Shown here piece after piece: positions 22,294 through 34,300 of a stretch of 64,000 nucleotides of DNA. The position numbers were made by a program, and so were the translations under genes. Origin of the DNA: Hsuehochloa calcarea (Eukaryota > Streptophyta > Magnoliopsida > Poales > Poaceae); contig CM070609.1 in assembly GCA_036346395.1 (NCBI GenBank), positions 51,098,777 to 51,162,776 of the forward strand, in the 5' to 3' direction. The notes beneath the pieces are model-generated. The model was not told where the DNA came from. It ran no database searches and saw nothing but the letters and a program-made list of their open reading frames with translations. Position 1 is the first letter of the stretch; every line of letters starts with the position of its first letter.

Positions 22294-23319
22294 ACTCTCC
22301 CACATGGAATTCTAAACCAAAAGTGTTTTTTTTAAAATCAGCCAGCAGCTGATATACACTTAAGTATTATGCACTTTGAGATGAGTACATGACAAGTCAA
22401 TAGCACCTCGCACTGCTAGAATTAGGGTGCACCCGCGATTCCACGAAGGCCAACCCGGACGAGCTCCATGCACGAAGGAGAATACTCACGGTATCCCTGT
22501 CCAATCCACGCGGGAGAAAACACATCCTAACAAAAAAGCTTATTGATCCTTTAAAAAAAAGTTTATTTATGTTAAATAATCGATACCGTAGTGGGAGACA
22601 ATCAATCCAATCACACAATGAACACCAAAGAGAGACACAATGTAGAGGAGGATCTAACATCTTTATTCATCTTTGTTATTGTACAAGGTGTCATCATATT
22701 TATAGTCCAAAGGGATGAAACCCCTTTAGGGACGGTTTAGTCTTTTGCCTGTAATTAGGTTTGGTAACACTCTTGCTTGGGCACTAGACAACGATATGCA
22801 ATTGTCTTATAAAAAACTCATTCCAAAAATCCATTGGGAAAAAAGGATGGATAAAAAAGTACATTACATTCGTAAGTTATATTACACTTGTTGCATCACT
22901 AAAAATCTTTATGCGAGAAAACTCACAAAGGAAAAGAGTATAACGTTAAATTTTCATAATCCAATCTTCAAGATTTTAGATAAAAACCTTCATGCGAGAA
23001 AACTCACAAAGGAAAAGAGTATGTCGAGGCGGCCTCGAAGGACATGGTAGCGCTAGCTGCAGCTTGCCAGTGTAGCCAAGGCGGTTCGGCGAACGGGTGG
23101 CGGCACATGACCAGCGCGCAGTAGCACTCCTTTGAGCTTGTCTGCGCTCGGGATGGGGAGGAAAGAACAGGGAGGTGGGGGGAAATGAAGCAGGAGGCAA
23201 GAGGAAGGAGAGGAAACCAGGGCGCGGCTTAAGTAGAGGGAAGCAAGCGTGCAGTTGTCGCTGGCAGACGGGCGACATGACGGGAGGCATGGGCGACGCG
23301 AGTCGACAAGACAAGGAGG
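22294..23319. other. Transposon-derived intergenic DNA, no gene
   Basis: The first part (22294-22900) resembles a decayed LTR region but has no supportable ends. The stretch at 23045-23319 is GC-rich, purine-rich and non-coding. It continues beyond the family-B insertion at 26518-26573. Confidence 0.35.
22901..23022. repeat. Direct repeat, 41-bp copies 81 bp apart
   Basis: The block aaaaaYcttYatgcgagaaa (first 20 bases) and its continuation occur at 22901-22941 and 22982-23022 with two differences. It is probably part of an old LTR. Confidence 0.85.
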
Positions 23320-23324
23320 GGAGC

Positions 23325-24275
23325 TGATACGGGCATAACTACTACCAAAGCATTGGTTTGCATCCCTAAATTGCAAACTAATGCTAGAACTCAAATTGGC
23401 TCCGTCGGTGTTGTTTTACAACAAAAGGTAAAACAAAACATTGTGAATGCCAACAGGGTGGATGGAGATGCTAGCCAACGAGAGGGAACATGCTCTCGGG
23501 TTAAAACCCTAGCGCATGCGGGCTATCAAGAAAGACATGTGGTGACATGGCAACAAGGGTTGCATTGGCGTCAAAGAAAGCATCAAGTGGATGGAACATG
23601 TTCGCGCAAAAAGCTCAGAGAAGGAAAGCCCACAACACAAGAGAAACTGAGAGGAAGATTTGGCCATGCATGGAGAGGGCGCCAGGAACATGGCATGTGG
23701 GTTGGTTCATTTGGATCCAATTCGAATGACCAATTGGTGATTAATATTTTATACCAAAACTAGAATAGTTTAAATTCTAATTAAAGAAAGTATTTTTTCT
23801 CGGATTCTTGTTCACGTGAGCGATGAATCGACTCGGATCTTCGTTCACGTGAGCGATGTCCGTCTCCAATCTTGTAGCTCTCGGGTACTATTCATCCGAA
23901 AATTTGTGCTTGCGTGGGAGGCTATATAAACCCCCATGGCGCACCATATGGAGGACAAGTTATGATTTAGATAATAAAAATCAGAAAAGCCGTTTTGGCG
24001 CATATCGTGTGTTCTTGAGTCGTGATATGAGTTGGAGAGATTGAGGGAGAAAGATTGAGAGCAAGATTAAGATATCTATCTCTTGTTTCGGAGTACTATT
24101 CACCTACCGCTACTACTTGCAATTCAATCTATTAGATTGGTTTGTGAGTATATTGATTTTCTTACAATTCAATTCACCGAATTGGTTTGTGAGATTGCTA
24201 CTGATCTTCGAGTGTACCGTGAAAGATTGGGCCAACAATCAGGATTCATCTAATCAACTAGGTGGATCCGTATCA
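23325..24275 (+). repeat. Family-B 5' LTR
   Basis: 951 bp. TATA box TATATAAA at 23933-23940. The repeated phrase gttcacgtgagcgatg at about 23810-23860 contains CACGTG, a possible G-box. Confidence 0.95.
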
Positions 24276-24277
24276 GG

Positions 24278-24289
24278 TGGTATCAGAGC
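24278..24289 (+). promoter_or_regulatory. Primer binding site, family B
   Basis: TGGTATCAGAGC begins two bases after the LTR, a perfect match to the usual initiator Met-tRNA site of plant LTR elements. Confidence 0.95.
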
Positions 24290-24335
24290 TTCAGTTGCTC
24301 ACGGTACTTCATTGCTACGACGATCAAGTATTGAC

Positions 24336-25028
24336 ATGGCCGATACGAAGGACATGAAGTTGGTCATGCAATTCAGCTACACTATAGATCAATGTGAGGA
24401 GGATCCACTCCACGATCCGAGCTACATATTCTTCAATCGGTGTCGAGTGGGGAACACAGATTGTGCTATGATGATCGATACGGGAAGCTTGACAAACGTT
24501 GCAAGCCAAACACTTGTGGACAGATTGGGGTTGATCACAAAGCCACATCCGGAGCCATATCTATTGCTTTGGAGGTTCAAGCACATTCCGATCACAAAAC
24601 AAGTGGAGGTAAAATTTTATTTGGATGGGTATACTGCTGTAGTTACTTGTGACGTGATTCCTATGCATATGAGAGCATGTTCGTTGGTGATTGGTGCATA
24701 TTGGTTGAAAGAACAGCACATACATCGAGTTGCATCACGCCCCGTCATGCGGTACTCCTTTCCATGGAGAGGAACACGAAAGGACATTACATCTTGGTCC
24801 TCGTCGAGGTACTTTGAAGATAGACAGCGACGAGACAAGGCCCAAGGAGACATTAAAGAGCAGCAGCAAAGGCTAAAGGCCATGAAACGTGAAGAAGAAC
24901 GGTTGGCCGAGGAAGAACAGAAGAAATTAGAATTGGCGACCCTTCTTTCTACCCAAAACAGCAAGAGGTGTCGTTCCATGATGACAAAACTACTAGTGAG
25001 GCACCACAAGATGGTCTTTGTATCTTGA
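24336..25028 (+). CDS. Retropepsin-like protein of family B
   Basis: 230 aa from ATG 24336 (MADTKDMKL). Seen: MIDTGSLTNVASQTLVDRLG, the aspartic-protease active-site triad D-T-G followed by the hydrophobic helix typical of Ty3/gypsy proteases, then a second-half motif CDVIPM...SLVIGAYWL, where most relatives have LLGRPW. The C-terminal 80 residues are a charged, helical, coiled-coil-like tail (QRLKAMKREEERLAEEEQ). Known: the protease acts as a dimer to process gag-pol. Here there is no gag-pol to process in the same element. The frame follows the primer site directly with no gag before it. Confidence 0.75.
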   Translation: MADTKDMKLVMQFSYTIDQCEEDPLHDPSYIFFNRCRVGNTDCAMMIDTGSLTNVASQTLVDRLGLITKPHPEPYLLLWRFKHIPITKQVEVKFYLDGYTAVVTCDVIPMHMRACSLVIGAYWLKEQHIHRVASRPVMRYSFPWRGTRKDITSWSSSRYFEDRQRRDKAQGDIKEQQQRLKAMKREEERLAEEEQKKLELATLLSTQNSKRCRSMMTKLLVRHHKMVFVS

Positions 25029-25071
25029 CCAAGACGGTTCGAGTTGACAACACTTCCATTCTCACAGAGGC

Positions 25072-25440
25072 GTGAACCAACGTTTTCAAATCGAGTGCAA
25101 AATCAATGGCAAAGTTTACAAGCTTATCGTTGATGGTGGAAGCTACAACAATATCATTAGCAACGATTTGGTGCAAGCTTTGGGGTTGACAACTGGCGAC
25201 ATCGAACCGTATTATGCACAATGGTTGCATAATGTCGATGGCGAAAATTACTCATCGTGTCAAAATTTGTTTTTGGTAGAGAGACTATCACGACAAAGTG
25301 GAGTGTGACGTCGTGCCTATGCATACATGTCACTTGTTGTTGGGGCGTCAGTGGCGATGATCGCAATGCTACGCACCACGGGAGGTCCAACAAGTACTCT
25401 TTGGTGCATCAGGGAAGATCATATACCCTGTGTCCTATGC
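25072..25440 (+). pseudogene. Second protease-like domain, frameshifted
   Basis: A frame containing IECKINGKVYKLIVDGGSYN and then NDLVQALGL repeats the architecture of the preceding domain but with D-G-G in place of D-T-G. After the stop at 25306, the continuation CDVVPMHTCHLLLGRQW is found in another frame. The codons between the first protein and this one are also out of frame. This looks like a second, divergent protease domain joined by indels. Many grass Ty3-type polyproteins have the DGG form, so this may be the ancestral domain and the first a duplicate. Confidence 0.7.
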
Positions 25441-25547
25441 GAGAGAATTCTATTCATGCTGAGGAGATCATCACTAAAAAGCCGATGGTGAAGACTACCT
25501 CGACGAAGATTCCTGAGGTTACACAAAAGACGAGGACGTCTTTTCTT

Positions 25548-25561
25548 GAAGAAAGGGAGGA
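25548..25561 (+). promoter_or_regulatory. Polypurine tract, family B
   Basis: GAAGAAAGGGAGGA abuts the 3' LTR and is identical to the family-A tract. In frame it encodes EEREDD with the adjoining bases. Confidence 0.9.
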
Positions 25562-26517
25562 TGATACGGGCATAACTACTACCAAAGCATTGGTTTGCAT
25601 CCCTAAATTGCAAACTAATGCTAGAACTCAAATTGGCTCCGTCGGTGTTGTTTTACAACAAAAGGTAAAACAAAACATTGTGAAGGCCAACAGGGTGGAT
25701 GGAGATGCTGGCCAACGAGAGGGAACATGCTCTCGGGTTAAAACCCTAGCGCATGCGGGCTATCAAGAAAGACATGTGGTGACATGGCAACAAGGGTTGC
25801 ATTGGCGTCAAAGAAAGCATCAAGTGCATGGAACATGTTCGCGCAAAAAGCTCAGAGAAGGAAAGCCCACAACACAAGAGAAACTGAGAGGAAGATTTGG
25901 CCATGCATGGAGAGGACGCCAGGAACATGGCATGTGGGTTGGTTCAGTTTGGATCCAATTCAGACAGCCAATTGGTGATTAATATTTTATACCAAAACTA
26001 GAATAGTTTAAATTCTAATTAAAGAAAGTATTTTTTTTCTCGGATTACTGTTCACGTGAGCGATGAAAACTCGGATTCTTGTTCACGTGAGCGATGATCC
26101 GTCATCAATTCTTGTAGCTCTCGGGTACTATTCATCCGAAAATTTGTGCTTGCGTGGGAGGCTATATAAACCCCCCATGGCCGCACCATATGGAGGACAA
26201 GTTATGATTTAGATAATAAAAATCAGAAAAGCCGTTTTGGCGCATATCGTGTGTTCTTGAGTCGTGATATGAGTTGGAGAGATTGAGGGAGAAAGATTGA
26301 GAGCAAGATTAAGATATCTATCTCTTGTTTCGGAGTACTATTCACCTACCGCTACTACTTGCAATTCAATCTATTAGATTGGTTTGTGAGTATATTGATT
26401 TTCTTACAATTCAATTCACCGAATTGGTTTGTGAGATTGCTACTGATCTTCGAGTGTACCGTGAAAGATTGGGCCAACAATCAGGATTCATCTAATCAAC
26501 TAGGTGGATCCGTATCA
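25562..26517 (+). repeat. Family-B 3' LTR
   Basis: 956 bp, colinear with the 5' LTR. TATA box at 26163-26170. Confidence 0.95.
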
Positions 26518-26573
26518 GGAGCGGGTTGTCAGGGCGATGGTTCGGGGAGGACACAGACGACGCACGACATAGT

Positions 26574-29500
26574 TGTAACACCATGGCTATTCGGAAGCCA
26601 AAATGTTACCTAAAAAACTAACATACAACCACATTGCGGAAGAATTTAAACAAAACCTCAATCCAATAGCATATAACGATCATCATCTATTGGTATGATT
26701 GCAAGAATATAATCTGAATCCGTCCACGTAACACAAATTCCAAATATCCAAGTCTACTGAATCAGTTAAGGTAATTCAAATACTAGACTAATTAGAAATT
26801 ACCAGCAGTTATTTAATCCGCCAAAACATAGGGAATGATATTATCCACCATCATACCCTATTTATTACAGTTCAGCTTTAACAAATGAAAGGCAAGGACA
26901 AGTTCAAATAAATAAAAACTGAATATTGTGAAGTGAAAGAAAGAATGTGAAGTGAATGATGTGATCCACGCGACTAGGCCCTCCCATGCATACAGTCTTC
27001 AATAGTTATCTAAAACAAATAAACACTGTAAGAATGAGTCCACGACTCGGTAAGTATAACGGAATAAAGCGAACTATACTGAATATGAACAAAACATCAC
27101 ATAATAGAAATTGAAGGTAGAATGGATGAAATTATATGAATGAATGAAATGCATGAACTCCACTTTTGCTTATAGCGGTATAGCCAGTGACACACCCGTC
27201 GGTGTTCACTTAGGCCCGCATTTAAAAAAATGTGGGGATCCAAGGCCCGTATGAAGAACGTTTCATACAGGGATCCATATCTGCCCACATTAGAATGGTG
27301 GGTCTTACATGCCCATACATGAATTTATGGGTCTTTACATTCCACTCCCGTGGACGAAACATGAACAATGAATGAGTGGAATGAATTATGAATAATGAAA
27401 GACATCATCTCATTAAACAAGGATTAACGAACATGAAATGAACATGAAGCATTGAATCTAGTCCTGGATCATAGAAATAACAGTATGAATCAACAAGCAC
27501 TCAGCATTCACCAACAATAAGACTCACAAGGTACTTGCCCATATTGAAATTATGAGACTTCACTACCCACTCCCGTGGGTGAACAGGAATGAAGGAACGA
27601 ATGAATATAATGAATGTAGTCTTATTATTGAAGAATCATGGTATATCAACTATGAAAGGAAACAAGGAATACCGAAATTACCCATTTCATATTCATCAAT
27701 CAAGCAGAACAACAACAAACAAGACAAATCAATTGTACTTACCTTTCGAACTGCGGCGCGTTAGGAGGCAAGGACGAAGCCAATAATCTCAAATTCCCTT
27801 CTCCTACATAAATTAATTACTTAAATAAGTAACAACGTGAAAATGACGCTACTCGAAACGCTTAGTCGCAGCATCCTAAACCCAAGGTTCACATAGTTGA
27901 TCTACCCAATTAAACCGACAGTCTAGCAGTACGGTAAACTGGACAGTGGTACTAAAAGCAACACAACTCTTGCTTTGAGACTCGAAACGGAGTGTTCTCA
28001 TATCCTGTGGAAATATAACGATATCCCCCACAAAAGTCTAATTGGCAAAATCTTCAAATTCGGCCAAAAACCTAGGCTAACAATCCAGTGAAAGTCGAAC
28101 ATCCAATCTGTCTAACAGAATTACACCGAAGTAATGAAATAACCATAACTTTTGATAAAATTAATCAAAATCCATGATTCTTATCATTATGGAAGTCTAA
28201 GAACAAGACCTTCAAAAGTCTAGTTGGCATGATACTCATAATTTACCTTTAACAAAAACTAGCCCACGGCTCAAAACTACAATCAGCAAACCGGCAACCA
28301 TTCAGGACAGCATCACGGCAAAATTCATATTTATTAATCTGGGACTCGGAACGAGGTGAGTCTAGTGACCAACAAAACTTAACAAACAAACCTACAAAAC
28401 TCTAGTTGACAAAATTTTCTAATTCTACCAAAATAATTAACTAAACAGTAGGTAAATATGTATGACAGAAATCTGTCCAGACGAACGGAACACAGCGAAG
28501 AACATAGCATAACTTTTAATCTATAAATCCAATTAGAGTGTTCTTTATCAATCTGGAAAGATGATAAAATTATCTACAGAAATTGTTTTGTGTGATGAAT
28601 CTGAATCTGATCATAAGCAAATCATAATTCACTAAACAACTTTACTGACAATTCTCGTCAGGTTTCTCAGGACAGTAGGAAATAATATATCGTAACTTTT
28701 AAACCGTGAATCGGAATATGGTGATCTTGGTGGATATGGAAAGCTAAGAATCGTGGCTACAAATATCTAGGAGGTGAGAACCTCCAGATCGGTCTCTAAG
28801 AAGCCGAAACCGGCCGGGCAAGAAACTGGATAGATCTGAATTTTCTGACAGCATCAATTCAATCCAATCAAACTAATCCAATTCGCATCTAAATGACAAC
28901 AAACAGTGGGGGAAACGACTCGTTACCCTTGAAGAACCCAGGAAGGTGATGAACGAGGCTTGGGTAAGAGGATCCCCCTTCTCCTCACCTTCTCCTTCCC
29001 TCCTTTGGCTGACACGAGTGTTGTCCTCCTCCTTTCCTCGCGAGTCACCGTGAATGAGAGCCGTTGGCGAAAGGGGAAGCACCAATGGCGGGGGCATCGG
29101 GGCAGCAGGCGCCTAGGGCAAGAGGGGGTGGCGGCTTGGAGGGAGGGGTGGCGGCTTGGGGGAGGGAGAGGGGAAAGTGGGGGAGGCGGCTAGGGTTTGG
29201 GGCGCCTCCCCCTTTGGTCGGCCCCCCTAGGCCGGCTCCCCCTCATGGGCCTCCTGGGTCGTGGCCCGTGGCCCAAGTTGGCGAGAAAATATAGAAAACC
29301 CCCCGCCGATTCAGGAAATTCCAGTTCTTTATTTGTTTTTTCCCTCCCCGACTCCTTTTCTAATTACCCGATTCGATTCCGGGGCATTGCAATAGTAGCA
29401 ACTGGATGGCTACAGCGGCCGATAGCGTGCGAGCTTGGCGGCGACAAAGCGCGCAGACGACCGAGAGAGAGAGCGCGAGGCGGCGGCGAGGAGGCGATTC

Positions 29501-29861
29501 GGCGAGGCGGCGCGAATTAGGCGGGTAGGGAGGAGAAAATAGGAAGAAAAGAAAATGGAGGTTGGTGCGGCCCAATTTTGGCCGAAACCTGATTTTTAAG
29601 AGTTTTTTCCTTTTCCTGTTTAGATCAAATTTCAATTTACTTTTGGCTTGGCCATTTAACATCAGATTTCATGTTAATTTTTGTTTCAATTTTCATTGAT
29701 TTAATTAAGGTTTGTGTTTCGCTAATTGTTTCCTGTAATTAAAAACTCGACAATGTTTCAAAATAAGAACTTGGAAGTTCGAATATTAACGAAGTGCATT
29801 AATGTTTTTTTAATCCATATTTTTATATATTTGAAGTGCAAACAAATTTCGGGATGTTACA
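26574..29861 (-). mobile_element. Tekay/RIRE3-like LTR, about 3.3 kb, minus strand
   Basis: On the minus strand it begins TGTAACATCCCGAAATTTG and ends GGTGTTACA. Internal landmarks match the other long LTRs of this window: a GC-rich block (28950-29540), a ggcccRtggcccaagttg phrase, and GAGTCGTGGACTCATTCTTAC toward the 3' end (compare 48070-48105). No primer site or polypurine tract is beside it and no 5-bp duplication is evident (ATAGT left, GGACC right). It is a solo or truncated LTR and the left boundary is less certain. Confidence 0.65.
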
Positions 29862-31336
29862 GGACCAACCCCGACCTACGTACCGCCCGGTTAAGTCTAA
29901 AACATGTTATTAAAGAAGTACAAATGACACTCCCTATCATAGCACACCCAATGTGGCTGCCACATTTATTGAAAAAACTAGATAATAATTAATCAGGATT
30001 ATCATGGCGTTGTAAAAGACAAATGTTCCCAAGTTATGTCACCCCTCAAGACTTTTGCTGATTTATTTTAATTCCCAAAAAGCGAGAGACTAATAGGTGG
30101 GGGCCCACATAATTTTATGGGGTTTTTTGAGCATGTTCTCTAGGTTTATATGTGCGTGTGTTTGCATCCCCATTTATTGCCCATTTGTACAGACACAATT
30201 TACGGACATTCCCAACGTGTTGGCTGGCTTCATGTCTACACCCTAGTATCAAGCATATGCTATTAACATGTTGAATGTATTCCAGTCAGAACAACTCTGA
30301 AATGAATCGGCCTATTTACTGTATGAAATTAGGTAACCCGTTATTTGCTTCCTAATTTCCTTTATGTTCTCTTTAATACTTGGTTAATTTACTGTATGAA
30401 ATTAGGTAACCCGTTATTTGCTTCCTAATTTCCTTTATGATCTCTTTAATACTTGGTTTCATATGATCAGTGACACTAAACTGCTTTTCGGAACCGGCTC
30501 CTCTGACTTGCAAGAGGGAAGTCACAGCGTGACTTACCATCGCCATCTACCGTCCAAATTAATATTAAAACGTACCGTCCAAATTAATCTAACGTTTTAA
30601 TTCAATTCTACTGAGCAATTTTAGTAGCAAAGCTGCAGGCCGCCCGAATGCAGCAAAATTTCTCACGTCACGGGTGAGAATAATTTCAATTTCAGCAAAT
30701 CAATTGCAACTCAATTACGTAGCTTTCGTCTACGTTTAGAACGAAGTCCCGGACTCCCAACTACATCAAAACATAGTATCAAAAACTGGGTACTAGGACT
30801 ATCACACAATCGACTACACTAAAAATCCAGCACTTGGAAATTTACCATAAATATCTCTATCTCGATGTATCACTGACATCCGTGGGAGAAAGGAGCGTAG
30901 GGTAGCAAAACATAAAATGCCACAATTTCCCCTAAAACAACATGTTTACAAGCTTGCTTGCATGCAGTTATGGCGTACGAAAGACGAAGTTACCCCACGA
31001 TTCTAGATAACAAAGTTATATAGCTACAGCCACTCTTCCAGAGCACATCTCACATTTTGTCATCTCTTGTTCATAATCAGGCATCACAGAATTACACTAA
31101 TATTTGAAATGCGGCATAAGGCGGGAAGAAGGAAAATATCATTCAGAGAGCAGGTAAACAGGTGCCAATAAGAAACAAGAGAGAAAAACGAGCGGCTGCA
31201 TGGAGTATTTCAGAGGCTACAAAACACAGCACTACACTCCATTATAATTGCGTGTTTGAACCCCTCACATTTAATATTCAAACCACTTGTGCCACAAGCA
31301 GGCATTTCATATTGTACTTGTATTATTTCTCGCAGC
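29862..31336. other. Intergenic DNA and 3' flank of the TRS33 gene
   Basis: No gene recognised. The right end should hold the 3' UTR of the TRAPP-subunit gene, which is transcribed leftward. A 73-bp tandem duplication is annotated separately. Confidence 0.4.
30314..30459. repeat. 73-bp tandem duplication
   Basis: Two head-to-tail copies (30314-30386 and 30387-30459) beginning atttactgtatgaaattagg differ at about two bases. Confidence 0.95.
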
Positions 31337-31365
31337 TCATGTCTTCATGCGCACCACGAAAGAAC
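31337..31365 (-). CDS. TRS33: TRS33 exon 4 (micro terminal exon)
   Basis: 29 nt after the acceptor TTGACAG. It completes a Cys codon and encodes SFVVRMKT plus TGA, the conserved family terminus. Too short for ordinary ORF detection. Confidence 0.92.
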
Positions 31366-34300
31366 CTGTCAAGCATGATAATTCACGTAATTGTGAGAGT
31401 TGGAAAAGGCAGACTTTATGCAATGGTCACCAAAAATATGAAATGAACTGGCATGTCATAGGGATTGTCGAAAAAGAATTGGCATGTTATAATTCCCAGT
31501 ATAAAACTAAAAGGAGAAAAGTAATGTGCTCCTCAAAGATGCATAAAATAGATGCTGACAGATTAAGGAATAGCTTAAACTAAAGAGTCAATAAACTTTC
31601 TTCTAGAACAACTAAATTATATAACAACCATTTCCCCATAGGATATTTGAAATACTCAAGGAAGGAATATTACTTTCAGATTTCAATGAATAGGCTGAGA
31701 TTTCATTTTTTTTTTAGCTCAATCGAGATAATTTTATTCACATGCCTTTTTCCTGATTAAAAGAGGACGAAAGGATTTGCACAAGCACTTAAATGACCTA
31801 AAAAAAGGAGACAGGAAACTAATACCTATTAATTAGTTGAACAAAATTAAAGGAAAATGTGTATCTGCACTCTCACACTTGTCCATGTGGTTTAATATGT
31901 TGGCAATACAAAGATGCAGTCCTATGCGCTGATAGTGAAACATATGGACATAAGTATAACCACACCACGTGAATGACTAATGGATTCAAAGCACATCCTA
32001 GGCCACAAGTTGATCTAATTTACAATATGTGAATACACAACTTAGCCCACAATTGATCTAGTTTTGAATATGTGAATCTACAAGTGCTTAGGTTCATATA
32101 ACTACAGTTCCACGTCACTGGATTTCAGCCTGCAACTTGGAGAAAGCGCAGTGTCTTACAAAGCAAACTCTCCCAACATCACAAGCTCGGGAGAAGATGC
32201 ACTATACTTGGTTCTCTAGAATTCTTTTATGGTACACTCAATTTAGTACAGATCGTCCATTCTTTTTTATCTAATGATTTGGATTAATTAGGATCTAGTT
32301 ACACTACACATGGTAGTATGAGCAGTAGAATCCTAAGAAGGTAGAATTGTAATTGTCTATGTGAGGATCATATGGCACAAGATTAATATTTTCAACCCTA
32401 GTTGAAAAAATCCATAATACTCTTACAAAAAATTATAAATAGAAAGAAAAGTCTATAATGCCTTTAACAAACAATGGTCGGATTTGATTTATACTACCGG
32501 TAGAATGTACCGTAAAATTTCTCTAACTCTATTGGTTGATGTACTAAGTACAGTGCATCTTTGCAATACCATCCAGTAGAACGTCATGAAAAAGAATGGC
32601 TCAACTCACATGCTGGAAGGTTTGACATGTCTGCAGAGACGGAACACGGAAATCCCAAGTTGGTCAAGGCACCTCTTATTATCCCGCATGGAAAATACAG
32701 AAGCATGCTTGTTGTTTGGGCTGCAGTATCACCTAATGATGCAGAGCCATTCTCAGTTGCATCCAAGCCCTCTGCAGATGGGTCTAGGGAAACACGAGTA
32801 AGCCACCGGAAACGGTTATCTTGAAGAACAAAGGTACCCTGTATATTAGAAGTCACGTAATGTCAGTTCTATCACAAAAAACAAAAACAAAAAAGTACGG
32901 GTTTCCTGTTCGTTACCCTATGATTTGTTTTCAGATTGTCAATCTGCTTCTTGAATAGCTCTGACCAAAAGTCTTTGCAAATAAATTTGATTGCTTCGAG
33001 ATGATCACTAAATCGAGGACGCTCCATTGTGTATCTGAATGTGAACAGAAAATTTGGTCAAGTTTGCAGCACTACAAGCCCAGGAGGCTGCACCCACGAA
33101 GAAACAAGGACAAATATGGAATTATATTTGCAGAGCATAATAACTTGTGCTTAAAATGATGCGTGCAGGAACACTGAGAAATGCACTAGGAAAATCAAAC
33201 AGAAACCATGTTCTTAAAGTAACATCAAAATTTGATCATCTATCATAATGAATTGAAAATCCAGAATATTCATAATTATTAAAAAATGGAAGGATTTTTT
33301 CTGGAAGAATAAAAAATATGAAAATAGAATAATATTACAAATAAACCAATGAAAACCTTTTCATTCTGGAGAAAAAAACCACAAATATCTAAAAATTCTA
33401 GAAAAAACAGCACCATGTGAAGTCAAACTAATGCAGAGTACACTAAACAACCATATAGTAGAAGGGCAAAGAAATACTCTTTATTCAAGGGTTCAAGGGT
33501 GTAGCCATCAACATATGGCTAATTCATCAATTTAACACACGTAAAATTTTTTATATACCACTACAAATGTTTCGTATCCATGATATGCCATTGCAAAGTG
33601 ACATCACCCTCACATGCGACTACAAACTCGAAACCATACCTGAAAGCAATCGTATGGCACTGGAATTACTTGATGAGGCCAATAGGCAGGGTACATATAT
33701 ATAACCGAACAGTCGGTGTGAACACGAGACCGAACCGAACAGTCGGTATGAACACGAGACCGAAACGAACAGTCGGTGTGAACACGATCCCGAACCGAAC
33801 AGTCGGTGCGAACACGATATTTGTCTAACACGCCCCGCCCGATGCGGCGTCTACTTACGACGTTCAAACGGACCAAAACTTCGGTAAAGACGGCGTAGGC
33901 AATCCCTTGGTGAAAAATGTCGGCATCTTTGGGATGATGTCGGGACATGAAGAACGCGGACGGCACCAATGGCGACACGCCCCGAACAAAGTGAAGATCA
34001 ATCTCAATATGTTTGGTGCGTTGGTCTTTGAACAGGTTGGATAACATGTAGATGGCGCCGATGTTGTCGCAATACACCAAGGTAGCCTTCTTTGGGTGGG
34101 GAGTGGAGCTCACATAAGAGTTGGCGCGGCAGATGCCTCGACCACGGCATTAGCCACACCACGGTACTCGGCCGGCGCTAGACACGAGAGCGGTGTTCGG
34201 CGCTTGAGGACAGGAGACGAGGCTATCCCGAGGAACACGGCATAGCCCGAGGTGGACTTGCTGGTATCGGGACAGCCGGCCCAGTCATCGTCGGAGTAGA

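Larger units (their letters stand above)
23325..26517 (+). mobile_element. Family-B compact non-autonomous LTR retrotransposon, complete
   Basis: Seen: LTRs of 951 and 956 bp with termini TGATACGG...CCGTATCA, flanked by the perfect 5-bp duplication GGAGC (23320-23324 and 26518-26522). An intact Met-tRNA primer site and polypurine tract bound an interior of only 1286 bp. The interior encodes one frame with a retropepsin-like domain and a second, broken protease-like domain. There is no gag capsid, reverse transcriptase, RNase H or integrase, so it must depend on another element. By eye the LTRs are nearly identical, which implies a recent insertion. Confidence 0.95.

Noticed and set aside
26569..29866. 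Target duplication for the 26574-29861 LTR
   Set aside because: Flanking 5-mers are ATAGT and GGACC, which do not match, so I call it only a solo or truncated LTR.
32561..32824. Plus-strand frame of 87 codons
   Set aside because: It is antisense to TRS33 exon 3, which explains it fully.
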